A stretch of DNA of 64,000 nt from Dactylosporangium fulvum. GTDB lineage: Bacteria > Actinomycetota > Actinomycetes > Mycobacteriales > Micromonosporaceae. Positions within the stretch are counted from its first letter, which is position 1, and each line of letters starts with the position of its first letter. The position numbers and the translations under genes are program-made. The notes under the pieces were generated by a model. The model did not search any database, was not told the origin of the DNA, and saw nothing but the letters and a program-made list of their open reading frames with translations. Location of the stretch: NCBI RefSeq assembly GCF_025137375.1, contig NZ_CP073720.1, positions 7,216,501-7,280,500 of the forward strand, in the 5' to 3' direction. Shown piece after piece: positions 53,641 through 62,383 of this stretch.

Positions 53641-53699
53641 AAGGTTAGGCGTGTGTGACAGGCCGGGCGGTAACGCCGAAGTAAGCCTCAGTAACGCCG
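53641..53699. promoter_or_regulatory. fbp/TCS divergent region: iron-box half-site and direct repeats
   Basis: AAGGTTAGGC (53641-53650) equals half of a DtxR/IdeR box. GTAACGCCG (53670), GTAAGCCTC (53681) and GTAACGCCG (53691) recur at 11- and 10-bp steps, the one-turn spacing of OmpR-family regulator sites. Confidence 0.45.
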
Positions 53700-53777
53700 C
53701 TGTCACCAACACCGGAACAGCACCCGGGCGCCGCCGCACGTATGGTACGGAGATCCCGTTCATAGGCGAGGTTGGTG

Positions 53778-54584
53778 ATGATCGCGGGCTGGTGGCTGGT
53801 GATCGTGGCGCTGGGCGGCATGCTGCTCGGCGCCGGGGCGAGCGCGGCGATGCTGGGCCGGCGAGCCCGGTCCCGCGAGGCCGAGCTGGTCCACCTGGAG
53901 ACCCGCTTGCAGCGACGGGCGGACCAGGTCAACGCGCTCAGCCACGAGCTGCGCACCCCGATCAGCATGATCAAAGGCGCGTTGGATCTGCTCCGGGAGG
54001 GCACACCGGGCCCGCTGACCCCGGCACAGGAACGTTTTCTTCAGGTTGCTGGCCATCAGTGCACGCAGGTGATCGCCCTGTGCGAGAGCCTGCTGATCCA
54101 GGCGAAGATCGAAGCCGGGCTGTTCACGCCCCGGCTGGAGAAGCTGGACGTTTGCGTCGTCGTGCGGGACGTGGTCGCGGCGATGCGCTCGCTGTGCGAG
54201 CAGCGTGGGCAGCGCATCACCCTGGACACCCCGCAGGTGATGCCGTGGATTCCCGGTGACCCGATGCTGCTGACCCAGGCGTTGACCAATCTGCTGTCGA
54301 ACGCGAGCCGGTTCACCACGCCCGGCGGTAGCATCGACGTCCGTGTCATGGTCATCGACACCGGGGCGGCGATCTACGTGACCGACGACGGTGCTGGGAT
54401 GACCCGGACGGAACGGGAGCGGCTGTTCCAGCGCTTCGCCACCGGGCGTCCCCTCGCGGACGGCACCGGGCTCGGCCTGGTCATCACGAAGACGATCGTG
54501 GAGCTACACGGAGGGGAGATCATGGTGCATACCGCGTCGACCCGGGGAACCACTTTCCTGCTGACCCTGCCCGGCCAGTCATGA
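53778..54584 (+). CDS. Sensor histidine kinase, short membrane-anchored type
   Basis: 268 aa from ATG 53778 (GAGG six nt upstream; GTG 53775 and TTG 53772 precede it). One TM segment (WWLVIVALGGMLLGAGASAA), a HisKA domain with VNALSHELRTPISMIKGAL, and an HATPase domain (LTNLLSNASRF, DDGAGMT, GTGLGLVITKTI). No external sensor domain, so it may sense within the membrane or with the neighbouring transporter. Ends ATGA at the first repeat of the regulator gene. Confidence 0.9.
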   Translation: MIAGWWLVIVALGGMLLGAGASAAMLGRRARSREAELVHLETRLQRRADQVNALSHELRTPISMIKGALDLLREGTPGPLTPAQERFLQVAGHQCTQVIALCESLLIQAKIEAGLFTPRLEKLDVCVVVRDVVAAMRSLCEQRGQRITLDTPQVMPWIPGDPMLLTQALTNLLSNASRFTTPGGSIDVRVMVIDTGAAIYVTDDGAGMTRTERERLFQRFATGRPLADGTGLGLVITKTIVELHGGEIMVHTASTRGTTFLLTLPGQS

Positions 54585-54916
54585 CCGGTCCGGAGCGCAG
54601 CGGAGGGGCCGGTCATCATGAGCTCAGCCTGGAGGTCAGGCGGCCGGAGCGCAGCGGAGGGCGCATGACCGGCCCGGAGCGCAGCGGAGGGGCCGGTCAC
54701 CATGAGCTCAGCCTGGAGGTCAGGCGGCCGGAGCGCAGCGGAGGGCGCATGACCGGCCCGGAGCGCAGCGGAGGGGCCGGTCACCATGAGCTCAGCCTGG
54801 AGGTCAGGCGGCCGGAGCGCAGCGGAGGGCGCATGACCGGCCCGGAGCGCAGCGGAGGGGCCGGTCATCATGAGCTCAGCCTGGAGGTCAGGCGGCCGGA
54901 GCGCAGCGGAGGACGC
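54581..54916 (+). repeat. 84-bp tandem repeat, four copies, at the kinase/regulator junction
   Basis: Copies start at 54581, 54665, 54749 and 54833; copies 2 and 3 are identical, 1 and 4 differ at a few bases. 84 bp is 28 codons, so frame is kept. Each copy begins with ATG preceded (from copy 2 on) by GCGGAGG, contains the sub-motif CCGGAGCGCAGCGGAGG twice, and has inverted arms TGACCGGCCC/GGGCCGGTCA (copy 2: 54666-54675 and 54690-54699). Confidence 0.93.
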
Positions 54917-55615
54917 ATGACCGGCCCGGCCAGGCCGACCGCGTTGGTGGTCGACGACGAGCCGCAGATGGCGGTCATCATCGAGTTCGCGCTGCAGACC
55001 CAGGACTTCCAGGTCCTGACCGCGCATGACGGGGCGACCGCGCTGCACCTGCTCAAACAGCACCAGGTGGACCTGGTGATCCTCGACGTGATGATGCCCA
55101 GCATGGACGGGCTCACCCTGTGCCAGCGGATCCGGGCCCGCTCTGAGGTACCCGTCATGCTGCTGACCGCGCTGGCCCAGCACGACGACGTCATCGCCGG
55201 GTTGGAGCACGGCGCCGACGACTATGTCACCAAGCCCTTCCATCCGCGCGAGGTCGCGCTGCGGGCCCAGGCGCTGGTGCGCCGCCGGCGCGACTCCGGT
55301 GCCGTCATCCGCATCGGCGAACTGGTCATCGACCCGGGTACCCAGACGGTGACGCTGGCGCAACGGCCCCTGGACCTGCCGTTCACCGAATACAAGCTCC
55401 TGACCCATCTCGCCAATCGGCGGGGGGTACCGCAGTCGTGGCAGGAGTTGCTGCGCACCGTCTGGGGTACCACGGACCTGCTCGGCGGGCGGGATGTGGT
55501 CAAGTCGACGATCTACCGGCTGCGTTCGCGGCTGGCGGCCGTCCCCGGTGGCACCAACTACCTGCGCACCCTGCGCGGGGTCGGCTACCTCATGCCCGAC
55601 CTGCCCGCCGAATAG
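54581..55615 (+). CDS. OmpR-family response regulator with repeat-derived N-terminal extension
   Basis: 344 aa from ATG 54581 (ATGA with the kinase stop), or 232 aa from ATG 54917, where the receiver domain proper begins (MTGPARPTALVVDDEP) with GCGGAGG upstream. The extension is four copies of a 28-residue unit with MTGPERSGG and HHELSLEVRR. Receiver: VVDDEP, Asp in LVILDVMMPSMDG, Lys in DDYVTKPFHP; C-terminal winged helix LPFTEYKLLTHLANRRG and RTLRGVGYLMPD. It probably controls the divergent iron importer. The initiating codon cannot be decided by sequence. Confidence 0.88.
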   Translation: MTGPERSGGAGHHELSLEVRRPERSGGRMTGPERSGGAGHHELSLEVRRPERSGGRMTGPERSGGAGHHELSLEVRRPERSGGRMTGPERSGGAGHHELSLEVRRPERSGGRMTGPARPTALVVDDEPQMAVIIEFALQTQDFQVLTAHDGATALHLLKQHQVDLVILDVMMPSMDGLTLCQRIRARSEVPVMLLTALAQHDDVIAGLEHGADDYVTKPFHPREVALRAQALVRRRRDSGAVIRIGELVIDPGTQTVTLAQRPLDLPFTEYKLLTHLANRRGVPQSWQELLRTVWGTTDLLGGRDVVKSTIYRLRSRLAAVPGGTNYLRTLRGVGYLMPDLPAE

Positions 55616-55702
55616 CCGCGGGCTCAGCGGTTCGCGAGCGTGGCGGGCCTGGCCCATGCGCAGCCTGCCAAGGACCCGCCGCCTGGGTCTGCGCTGTGAC
55701 CA

Positions 55703-55762
55703 GCGGCCACCGCAAGATCTGCAGCTGTGTCCACAACACACAGACGATCTTGCGGTGGCCGC
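55703..55762. terminator. Large bidirectional hairpin terminator
   Basis: A perfect 17-bp stem (55703-55719 with 55746-55762) with an inner CTGTGT/ACACAG stem (55725-55730, 55738-55743), between the regulator gene and the converging protease gene. It ends GCGCGTG with no T run. Confidence 0.75.
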
Positions 55763-55872
55763 GCGTGTTCCATCCAGCTCAACTAGGCGCCGGTTGCATG
55801 CCGTGACGCGGATTTGGCATCGCGGTGTTCGGTGGGACCGCAGATTGGGGCGAGGCGGTCCGTTCGAGGCCG

Positions 55873-58800
55873 TTACCCGGCGGTGCGGTAGGCCCGAATG
55901 ATCGTTTCCTCGACGCCGTTGCCGTGGCTGTCAGTGGCTCGCGCGCGCAAGGACACATAACCGGCTCCGGTGCCGGCAGGCGTACGGGCAACCCAGCCGC
56001 CGGCGCGAGCGGCGAGATTGGCCCGCTGCCAGTGCGCGCCGTCGTCGTACGAGAAGTCGACCGTCAGCTGCCGGACGGTGGCCCCGTCAGGGCGCTGCCA
56101 CTCGACCCAGATCGGCAGTTCCGACCCTCGTTCCGATCGTGGGCCGAACCGGACCGCGAGGAGCGGCAGGGCGAGGCGGTTGCCGGCCGGCGGCGTCGCC
56201 GAGCTGAACGTCCATGCAGCGTCGATGCTGGTCGAGTAGGGCGTGGTGTCCCGTGTGGTGTGCACCTCGAGGCGATAGCCGGCCGCCGCTCCCGGCACGA
56301 TGGCGTCGAGGATGCCCGGCTCGTCGGACTGGGCCAGCAAGGTGCCGTCGCGGTAGAGCGCGGTTCGGGCCGCGGTGACCGGCGACGAGCCGCCGGCGTT
56401 GGGCAGGCCAGGGGCATACAGCGCAAGCCGGAAGCGCATGGCGTCGCCGTGCCGGGTCGCACCCGGCAACCGTTCGACGGGCAACGCCGGGCCGACCACC
56501 GGGGCACCCCAGCGCATCTCGCCGGCCCCAACCGGTTGCCACGCCAGGTACTCGGATGCCAGCGGGGTCTGCTCCTCGCCCTCGACCCGGTACCGCTGAT
56601 ACGTCTGCCACCAGCGCACGTCGCCGGTGGTGAAGTATTCGGTACGGGCGGCGCCGGGCACGGCTGCGATCGGGTAGTCCCAGGAGAAGCCGCCGGGCGG
56701 CGTGCTCCCCGGTGCACTGCTGATACCCAGTATTGCCCGGTTGGCGTTGCCTGATTGCAGATCGCGCTGCGTGACTGCGACGAAGTCGCCGGCCTTCAGT
56801 TGACGGTTGAAGCCGTCGAACATCCTCCCATTCCTGGTGAAGGCGGCGTTGTATCGGTACGGGCTGTCGGCGAAGTCTCCGGCCGGGCCCGGCTCGGCGA
56901 AGTGCGCGGTGGTCGTCGCGGCGAATCGGCGTCCCGGCGCCGGCGCGCCGACATTGGCGACGTACAGGCCGTCGAACGACGCGTCGGCGAGCAGGCCACC
57001 CTGGATTGCGCCGTCACCCGCGTGGTACTGCACGACCCCCATCATCATCCGGGCTGACGTGGACGGCACGGTCATGCCGATCGGCTTCGCCGTGCGGGCG
57101 TCGAGGGTGACTGTGGCGTCGGCGTGGGTCAGGTCGAGCCACGGCTGTACGAGCAGGCTCTGCGAGCCGTCAGGCTCGCGGATCCACGAGGAAAACACGT
57201 AGTGCCCGGCGGGCAGCCGGACGGTCGTGGTACCACTGGCGTCGTACGGGTGGACGTCGACCGGTGTCTCATAGCCCGCGACGGCCACCTGGTACTGGCC
57301 GGTGGGTTTGCCGTTGCGACCGAGGTGCCGCAGGGTGACGTTGTACGCCTCTGGTTCCCGCTCGACGGCCAGCGGCGTGGTGACTGTCGTGCCGCCACCG
57401 GTCGCGTTGATCCGGCCGGTGTACCAGCCGTCGGCGGCGCCGGTCAGGGAGGTGTTCACGGTGAGTGTGACGGCGGCGTCTCCGCCGGCCGGGACCGTGA
57501 GTTTGCTGGTGGCGAGGGTGAACATGCCCGCCGGTGCCGGTTGGCCGGTAGGTCCCGAGACGTCAACGGTCAAGGCGAGCGTCACCTGCTGCTGGCCGGT
57601 GTTGTGGTAGGTCACCGTGCGTGTCAGTTTGGGATCGTCGCCGTGCGGCCATGCCTGGGTGCCCAGCCCGATACTGACCGGTTCGCTGGTGACCGTCGCG
57701 GCGGCCGCCTTGGCGACGTCGATCCGCCCCGAGCCCTGCGCCAGCGGAGAGACCCCGTCCAGTGGCACGGCGGAGCCGGTCAGCGCCGCCTTCACCCGTG
57801 ACGCCGGCCAGTCCGGGTGCACGCTCATCAGCAGGCTCGCCGCGCCCGCGGCGTGCGGCGCGGCCATCGACGTGCCACTGAGCTGCACGTACCGCTCTCC
57901 GACCGGGACGCCGATCGTGCCGGTGGATGAACGCGCGGCCACGATATCAACGCCCGGAGCGGTGACATCCGGCTTGATAGCACCATCTCCCGGCCGCGGT
58001 CCACGGCTGGAGAATGCCGCCAGCCGGTCGGACTTGTCGACGGCACCCACGGACAGCGCCGCGTCGGCGGTGCCGGGCGAGCTCACCGGCACCTTCTGCG
58101 CGCCGCCGTTGCCCGCTGCCACCACGAACAGCATGTTGTGCTGCGCGCTGAGCCGGTTGATCGCATCCTCGATCGGGTCGACGCCCTCGGTGTCGGCGTG
58201 ACCCAGGCTGATGTTCACCACGCGGGCGCCACGCTCGGCCGCCCACTGCATGCCGGCGAGAATCGCCGACTCCTGGCAGCCGGCAAGCTCACAGACCCGG
58301 CCGTCGAGGAGCTTCGCACCCGGCGCGACCCCGCGGTAGCGGCCGCCCGATGCCGCTCCGGTACCAGCGACGGTCGCGGCGACGTGGGTGCCGTGCCCGA
58401 CCGGGTCCCCGACGGTCCCGCTGCCGGTGAAGTCCTGCGCGGCGATGACCTGTCCGGCCAGGTCCGGGTGTGTCGCGTCGATTCCCGAGTCGAGGACCGC
58501 GACGGTGACTCCGCCACCGGTGTAGCCGTCCTGCCACACCTTGGGCGCGCTGATCTGCGGCACGCTGACGTCCAGGTCCAACCGGCGGCGGCCGTCCAGC
58601 CACAGGTGGGCGACGCCGCCGTTCAGTTCGCCGCCGTTGGCCAACCGGCGCCAGAAATCCGCCGCGGTGCGCTTCGGCGCACGCAACGCGTCGGCGCGAG
58701 CACCGGGTAGGGAACGGACTTTCCGGCTGGCCGCCGGCGCGGCCGGAACGCTCACCGAGGCGCCATACTGCACGATGAGCGGCAGATCCGCGGCGTGCCC

Positions 58801-59136
58801 GTCGTCGTATCCCGCCTCACGTAGCGCGGTGACGTCGAACAACCGCCGGTCGACTCGCCCGCTGCCGACGAGGCCGATCGCGTCGCCGGGCACCACGATG
58901 AGGTGTCCCCGCTCCGTGCTGGTCGCGAACGCCACCCGCTCTCGCCCAGCGCCGGCCCGCACGCTCACTTCGCCGCGCTCGCCCAGCAGCACCTGGTCCC
59001 CGGTCACCAGTGTGACGACCGACGTACGCGTCGTGGGGGCCACGTCGGCCGCGAGTGCGGGTGGCGACCCACCGGCCAGACCGCCCACCAAGGCCGCGAC
59101 CAGCGTCAGCGGCACCAACACGCGGAGCACACGCAT
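55873..59136 (-). CDS. Secreted S8 (subtilisin-like) serine protease with large C-terminal region
   Basis: 1,087 aa. Signal peptide (LVPLTLVAALVGGLAGG...ALAADV), propeptide to about residue 195, then the catalytic domain: Asp216 in VAVLDSGID, His248 in GHGTHVAATV, Asn343 in VVAAGNGG and Ser423 in SGTSMAAPHAAG. The remaining 600 residues contain Ig-like beta domains, as in large actinomycete subtilases, and end without a sorting signal. Extracellular protein degradation is the likely role. Monocistronic by position. Confidence 0.93.
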   Translation of the reverse strand: MRVLRVLVPLTLVAALVGGLAGGSPPALAADVAPTTRTSVVTLVTGDQVLLGERGEVSVRAGAGRERVAFATSTERGHLIVVPGDAIGLVGSGRVDRRLFDVTALREAGYDDGHAADLPLIVQYGASVSVPAAPAASRKVRSLPGARADALRAPKRTAADFWRRLANGGELNGGVAHLWLDGRRRLDLDVSVPQISAPKVWQDGYTGGGVTVAVLDSGIDATHPDLAGQVIAAQDFTGSGTVGDPVGHGTHVAATVAGTGAASGGRYRGVAPGAKLLDGRVCELAGCQESAILAGMQWAAERGARVVNISLGHADTEGVDPIEDAINRLSAQHNMLFVVAAGNGGAQKVPVSSPGTADAALSVGAVDKSDRLAAFSSRGPRPGDGAIKPDVTAPGVDIVAARSSTGTIGVPVGERYVQLSGTSMAAPHAAGAASLLMSVHPDWPASRVKAALTGSAVPLDGVSPLAQGSGRIDVAKAAAATVTSEPVSIGLGTQAWPHGDDPKLTRTVTYHNTGQQQVTLALTVDVSGPTGQPAPAGMFTLATSKLTVPAGGDAAVTLTVNTSLTGAADGWYTGRINATGGGTTVTTPLAVEREPEAYNVTLRHLGRNGKPTGQYQVAVAGYETPVDVHPYDASGTTTVRLPAGHYVFSSWIREPDGSQSLLVQPWLDLTHADATVTLDARTAKPIGMTVPSTSARMMMGVVQYHAGDGAIQGGLLADASFDGLYVANVGAPAPGRRFAATTTAHFAEPGPAGDFADSPYRYNAAFTRNGRMFDGFNRQLKAGDFVAVTQRDLQSGNANRAILGISSAPGSTPPGGFSWDYPIAAVPGAARTEYFTTGDVRWWQTYQRYRVEGEEQTPLASEYLAWQPVGAGEMRWGAPVVGPALPVERLPGATRHGDAMRFRLALYAPGLPNAGGSSPVTAARTALYRDGTLLAQSDEPGILDAIVPGAAAGYRLEVHTTRDTTPYSTSIDAAWTFSSATPPAGNRLALPLLAVRFGPRSERGSELPIWVEWQRPDGATVRQLTVDFSYDDGAHWQRANLAARAGGWVARTPAGTGAGYVSLRARATDSHGNGVEETIIRAYRTAG

Positions 59137-59194
59137 CGTAACTCTCCGTTCGACACAGGACTATCTACACATGTACCTGTGTCGACGAAGCGCT

Positions 59195-59977
59195 CTAAAT
59201 TACCGGGTTCGCGGGGTAACCCGACCTTTTTCGGGAATCGGCGGCGGGTTGGCGGAAAGCGTGCCGTTTGGCGACGAGGATGATCTCGCGTGAGTCCGGG
59301 ACGAGCGGTGTTCGTTGCCAGTCGCCGTACTGGCGCGACACCGAGAACCCCGCCTTTTCGAGCGAAAGGACGAGGGAAGGCGCGTCGCGGAAGGCTAGGA
59401 CGTCACGGTTCGAGGCCTCTTCACCGGTGCGCAGATTGCGAGTGAAGGTGTCGTAGGCGACCAGCGGCAGCGACACCCAGGCGGTCTCATGCCAGAACTC
59501 AACGTGCCCTTCAGGAGTGTCCAGCGTGCGTAGCGTCGCCTGCCGCGTCCATTGTTCCCACGCGCGTGCCGCCGGGTTGCGGGACTCGAAGGTCAGTGTC
59601 CCGTCCGGGACGAGCGCTCGGTGCAGGTTCTGAAGAGCGAGGGACCATGTGTCATCTTCGCGAAATACCTGTGCGACGTGACCGGACATGACCGCAAAAT
59701 CCGCGGAGTTCGTGTCGGCGCGGTCGCTGAATCCGAGCCGCCAGTCGATGTCCGCAGCGCCGGACCGCTGTCTCGCGACGCGAAGCATCTCCGGATCCGG
59801 ATCGATACCCACCGCTGCGCGACCTCGTGAGGCAAGCAGCCGGGTCAGCGTTCCGGTCCCACACCCGAGGTCGATCACACGGGTAGCCTCGAGTTCGTCT
59901 GCCAGCGCAGCATAGAAGCGATAGTCATCGTCGTCCGGGTTCAGTTCGTCGTACGCCGCGGCGAAGTCCAAAGCCAT
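59195..59977 (-). CDS. Class I SAM-dependent methyltransferase
   Basis: 260 aa from ATG 59977 (MALDFAAAYDELNPD). SAM-binding motif I VIDLGCGTGTLTRLLA, acidic motif GIDPDPEML, then a post-core region typical of small-molecule methyltransferases. An in-frame GTG at 60154 would add a possible membrane segment (VGLAVLLAVAVLAGV), but with a poorly spaced SD; I prefer the shorter start. Substrate unknown. Confidence 0.83.
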   Translation of the reverse strand: MALDFAAAYDELNPDDDDYRFYAALADELEATRVIDLGCGTGTLTRLLASRGRAAVGIDPDPEMLRVARQRSGAADIDWRLGFSDRADTNSADFAVMSGHVAQVFREDDTWSLALQNLHRALVPDGTLTFESRNPAARAWEQWTRQATLRTLDTPEGHVEFWHETAWVSLPLVAYDTFTRNLRTGEEASNRDVLAFRDAPSLVLSLEKAGFSVSRQYGDWQRTPLVPDSREIILVAKRHAFRQPAADSRKRSGYPANPVI

Positions 59978-60403
59978 CCGTGAAGTCAGCCTCAAGAAGG
60001 CCGGTCCGCGCAACGGGGTTGCTGCCCGCCGGCGGGGACGAGCGCGTGCCGGTCCGCGGGCCGGATCGCAGCGGGAACGCGATCTGCCGGTCGTCGTTTG
60101 GGACGCCATCACTCCGGCCAGCACCGCTACGGCGAGGAGCACCGCGAGTCCCACCCACTCCCGTGGGTGCGTGATGTCGACGTCCCGGCGGTCACGAAGA
60201 GCCGGCAGTACATCGCCGCCTCCGCCGCGGCCTCCGTCATCGCACGGCGACGGCCGGGGTGAATCAGGGGGTGGTCCGCGGCACCAGGACCGCCACGAGT
60301 CCGACGTTCGGTGCCCGCCGCCCTAACATCGACTCGTTGCCTCCGCTCGACCGGCTCCGCCTGCCCTGATACGGCGGAACCGACGTGCTGGAGAAGAGGA
60401 CCG
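59978..60403. other. 426-bp intergenic region
   Basis: No convincing gene, promoter pair or hairpin seen. It separates two divergently transcribed genes and must contain both promoters. Confidence 0.4.
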
Positions 60404-62290
60404 ATGATGCAGGGACGCCTGGCGGCGTGGCTGGTTCGGCTCAGTCCTCCGCCACTCTCCGTAGGGATCGCAGTCGGCGTCGGGTTCATCGTCGTGGAGA
60501 CCTTGTTGGTCTACCCGCTCCGGCACATCGCTGCCACGGAGGCCCTGGCCATCGTCTACCTGCCCGGTGTGCTCGTCGTCGCCACGGTATGGGGCTTATG
60601 GCTGGGCGTGACGACGTCGATCGTCAGCGCGCTCGCGTTCGACTTCGTCTACACCCCGCCGGTCTGGCGCTTCGAGACGAAGGACTGGCGGGACTGGCTT
60701 GGGCTTTCGATGTACCTCATGGTCGCCGGGGTCGCCAGTTCGGTAGCGCAGCTGGCCCGTGCACGGGCGCTCGAGGCCATCGAACGGCGCCGGGAGACCG
60801 ACGCGGTCGCCGAGCTGACCCGGCTCATCCTCGGCGCCGACGATGTGCGAGCGGTACTTCCCGAAGCCTCCGACCGGATCGCACACGCCATGCAGCTGAA
60901 GTACGCGTCGATCGAGCTCGACGCGGTCCCGCCACGCGAGGACCGGATCCAGCTGCCGCTACGGCCCGGCGCGCTCGTCGTGCCCGCGGATCTGCCGGAC
61001 CGTGTCATGGGGCGCCTGCGGGACGGGGTGGTGCCCGGGTTGGCGACGGTGTTGCGGGCCGGCAGTTCGCTGCAGGCGAGCCGGGCCGGGCTGCAGGCAC
61101 TCCTCACGCAACAGGCGGCGCTGCGGCGGGTGGCGGAGCTCGTGGCCCACGGCGTCGCCCCTGCCGAACTCGCCGCCGCGGTCGCCGCCGAGGCGGCCGA
61201 GCTGTTCAACGCGGACGCCTCCCGGGTGCTGCACCGGGAAGGGCCCAGCACGGTGACCGTCGTCGCCGAGTACAGCAGGAAGCCAGGAACCGAGTCGATG
61301 CTGGGCAAACGGGTCACCCCCTCCGGTGGCGTCACTGAGCTGGTGCTCCGCGGCTCCCGTCCGGCCCGCAAGGACTCGTACGAGGGCAGCAGCGGCCCGC
61401 TCGCCGACCTCGCCCGCGCCGAGGGTATCCAGGCCTCCGTCGGCGCGCCGATCACCGTCGACGGCCGGGTCTGGGGTGTTCTCGTCGCCCTGTGGGGCAG
61501 GACCGGACCACCGCCGGCCGGCACCGAGCACGCGCTCGCCCAGTTCACCGAACTCGTCGCGACCGCGATCGCCAACACCGAGAGCCGTGCGGAGCTCACC
61601 GCGTCACGTGCCCGGCTCGTCTTCGCCGCGGATGAGGCCCGCCGCAGCATCGAACGCGACCTCCACGACAGCGTGCAGCAGCGGCTCGTCTCGCTCGGGC
61701 TCGAGTTGCGCGTTGCCGAGGCGCTGGTCCCCGAGGAGCTCGGCGAGCTGCGGTCCCGGCTGTCGGACACCGCCGCGGGGCTGTCCGGCGCCTTCGAGGA
61801 CCTCCAGCGGATCGTCCGCGGCATCCATCCGGCGATCCTCTCCCAGGGCGGGCTGGGCTCCGCGATCAAGGCGCTCGCCCGCCGCTGCCCGGTCCCGGTG
61901 GCGGTCCGCTGCGGGCCGAATCGTCGCCTGCCCGGTTACGTCGAGGTCGCCGCCTACTTCGTGGTCTCGGAGGCGCTCGCCAACTCGGTCAAGCACGCCG
62001 ACGCCTCAGCGATCGACGTGGAGCTCGACATCATTGCCATCGGATCAGGCACGGACGGATCAGCGCAGGGCGAGGTCCTCAGCGTGACCGTCCACGACGA
62101 CGGCGCCGGTGGCGCGGATCCGCGTCAGGGGTCCGGCCTGGCCAGCGTGCGCGACCGCGTCGAGGCTCTCGGCGGCACGCTGTCGCTGACCAGCCCGGCC
62201 GGCCGCGGCACGTCCCTCAGCGTGAAACTGCCCGTGGGCGGCCGAGACCGGCAGGGCGCGGAGGCCGAATGGCCATTCGGTGGAACGTGA
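60404..62290 (+). CDS. Orphan sensor histidine kinase (DUF4118, GAF, HisKA_3)
   Basis: 628 aa from ATG 60404 (GAGG SD). Residues 15-115 hold TM segments of DUF4118 type (ATEALAIVYLPGVLVVATVW; SALAFDFVYTPPVWRF), as in KdpD. Then a GAF-like domain (about 235-390), a HisKA_3 domain with His in IERDLHDSVQQRLVSLGLEL, and an HATPase domain (SEALANSVKHADAS; GSGLASVRDRVEALGG). NarL-type regulators normally partner such kinases, but none is encoded next to it in the window. Confidence 0.9.
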   Translation: MMQGRLAAWLVRLSPPPLSVGIAVGVGFIVVETLLVYPLRHIAATEALAIVYLPGVLVVATVWGLWLGVTTSIVSALAFDFVYTPPVWRFETKDWRDWLGLSMYLMVAGVASSVAQLARARALEAIERRRETDAVAELTRLILGADDVRAVLPEASDRIAHAMQLKYASIELDAVPPREDRIQLPLRPGALVVPADLPDRVMGRLRDGVVPGLATVLRAGSSLQASRAGLQALLTQQAALRRVAELVAHGVAPAELAAAVAAEAAELFNADASRVLHREGPSTVTVVAEYSRKPGTESMLGKRVTPSGGVTELVLRGSRPARKDSYEGSSGPLADLARAEGIQASVGAPITVDGRVWGVLVALWGRTGPPPAGTEHALAQFTELVATAIANTESRAELTASRARLVFAADEARRSIERDLHDSVQQRLVSLGLELRVAEALVPEELGELRSRLSDTAAGLSGAFEDLQRIVRGIHPAILSQGGLGSAIKALARRCPVPVAVRCGPNRRLPGYVEVAAYFVVSEALANSVKHADASAIDVELDIIAIGSGTDGSAQGEVLSVTVHDDGAGGADPRQGSGLASVRDRVEALGGTLSLTSPAGRGTSLSVKLPVGGRDRQGAEAEWPFGGT

Positions 62291-62383
62291 CACGCGAGCG
62301 TGCGATTGGGTGGTGGACGGTGCACGGTCGCGCAACGATCGGTCAATATGCGAGTGAGTCTCGCTGACGTCCGTCGAGTCCGG

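Noticed and set aside
54581..54916. CRISPR array
   Set aside because: The repeats are contiguous 84-bp units without variable spacers and no cas genes are near.
54374..55741. Minus-strand frame through the 84-bp repeats and the regulator gene
   Set aside because: Antisense shadow; the plus strand has complete receiver and winged-helix domains.
59978..60154. N-terminal membrane extension of the methyltransferase from GTG 60154
   Set aside because: The SD is too close to the GTG, and the added Arg/Pro-rich linker looks non-coding; kept only as an alternative.
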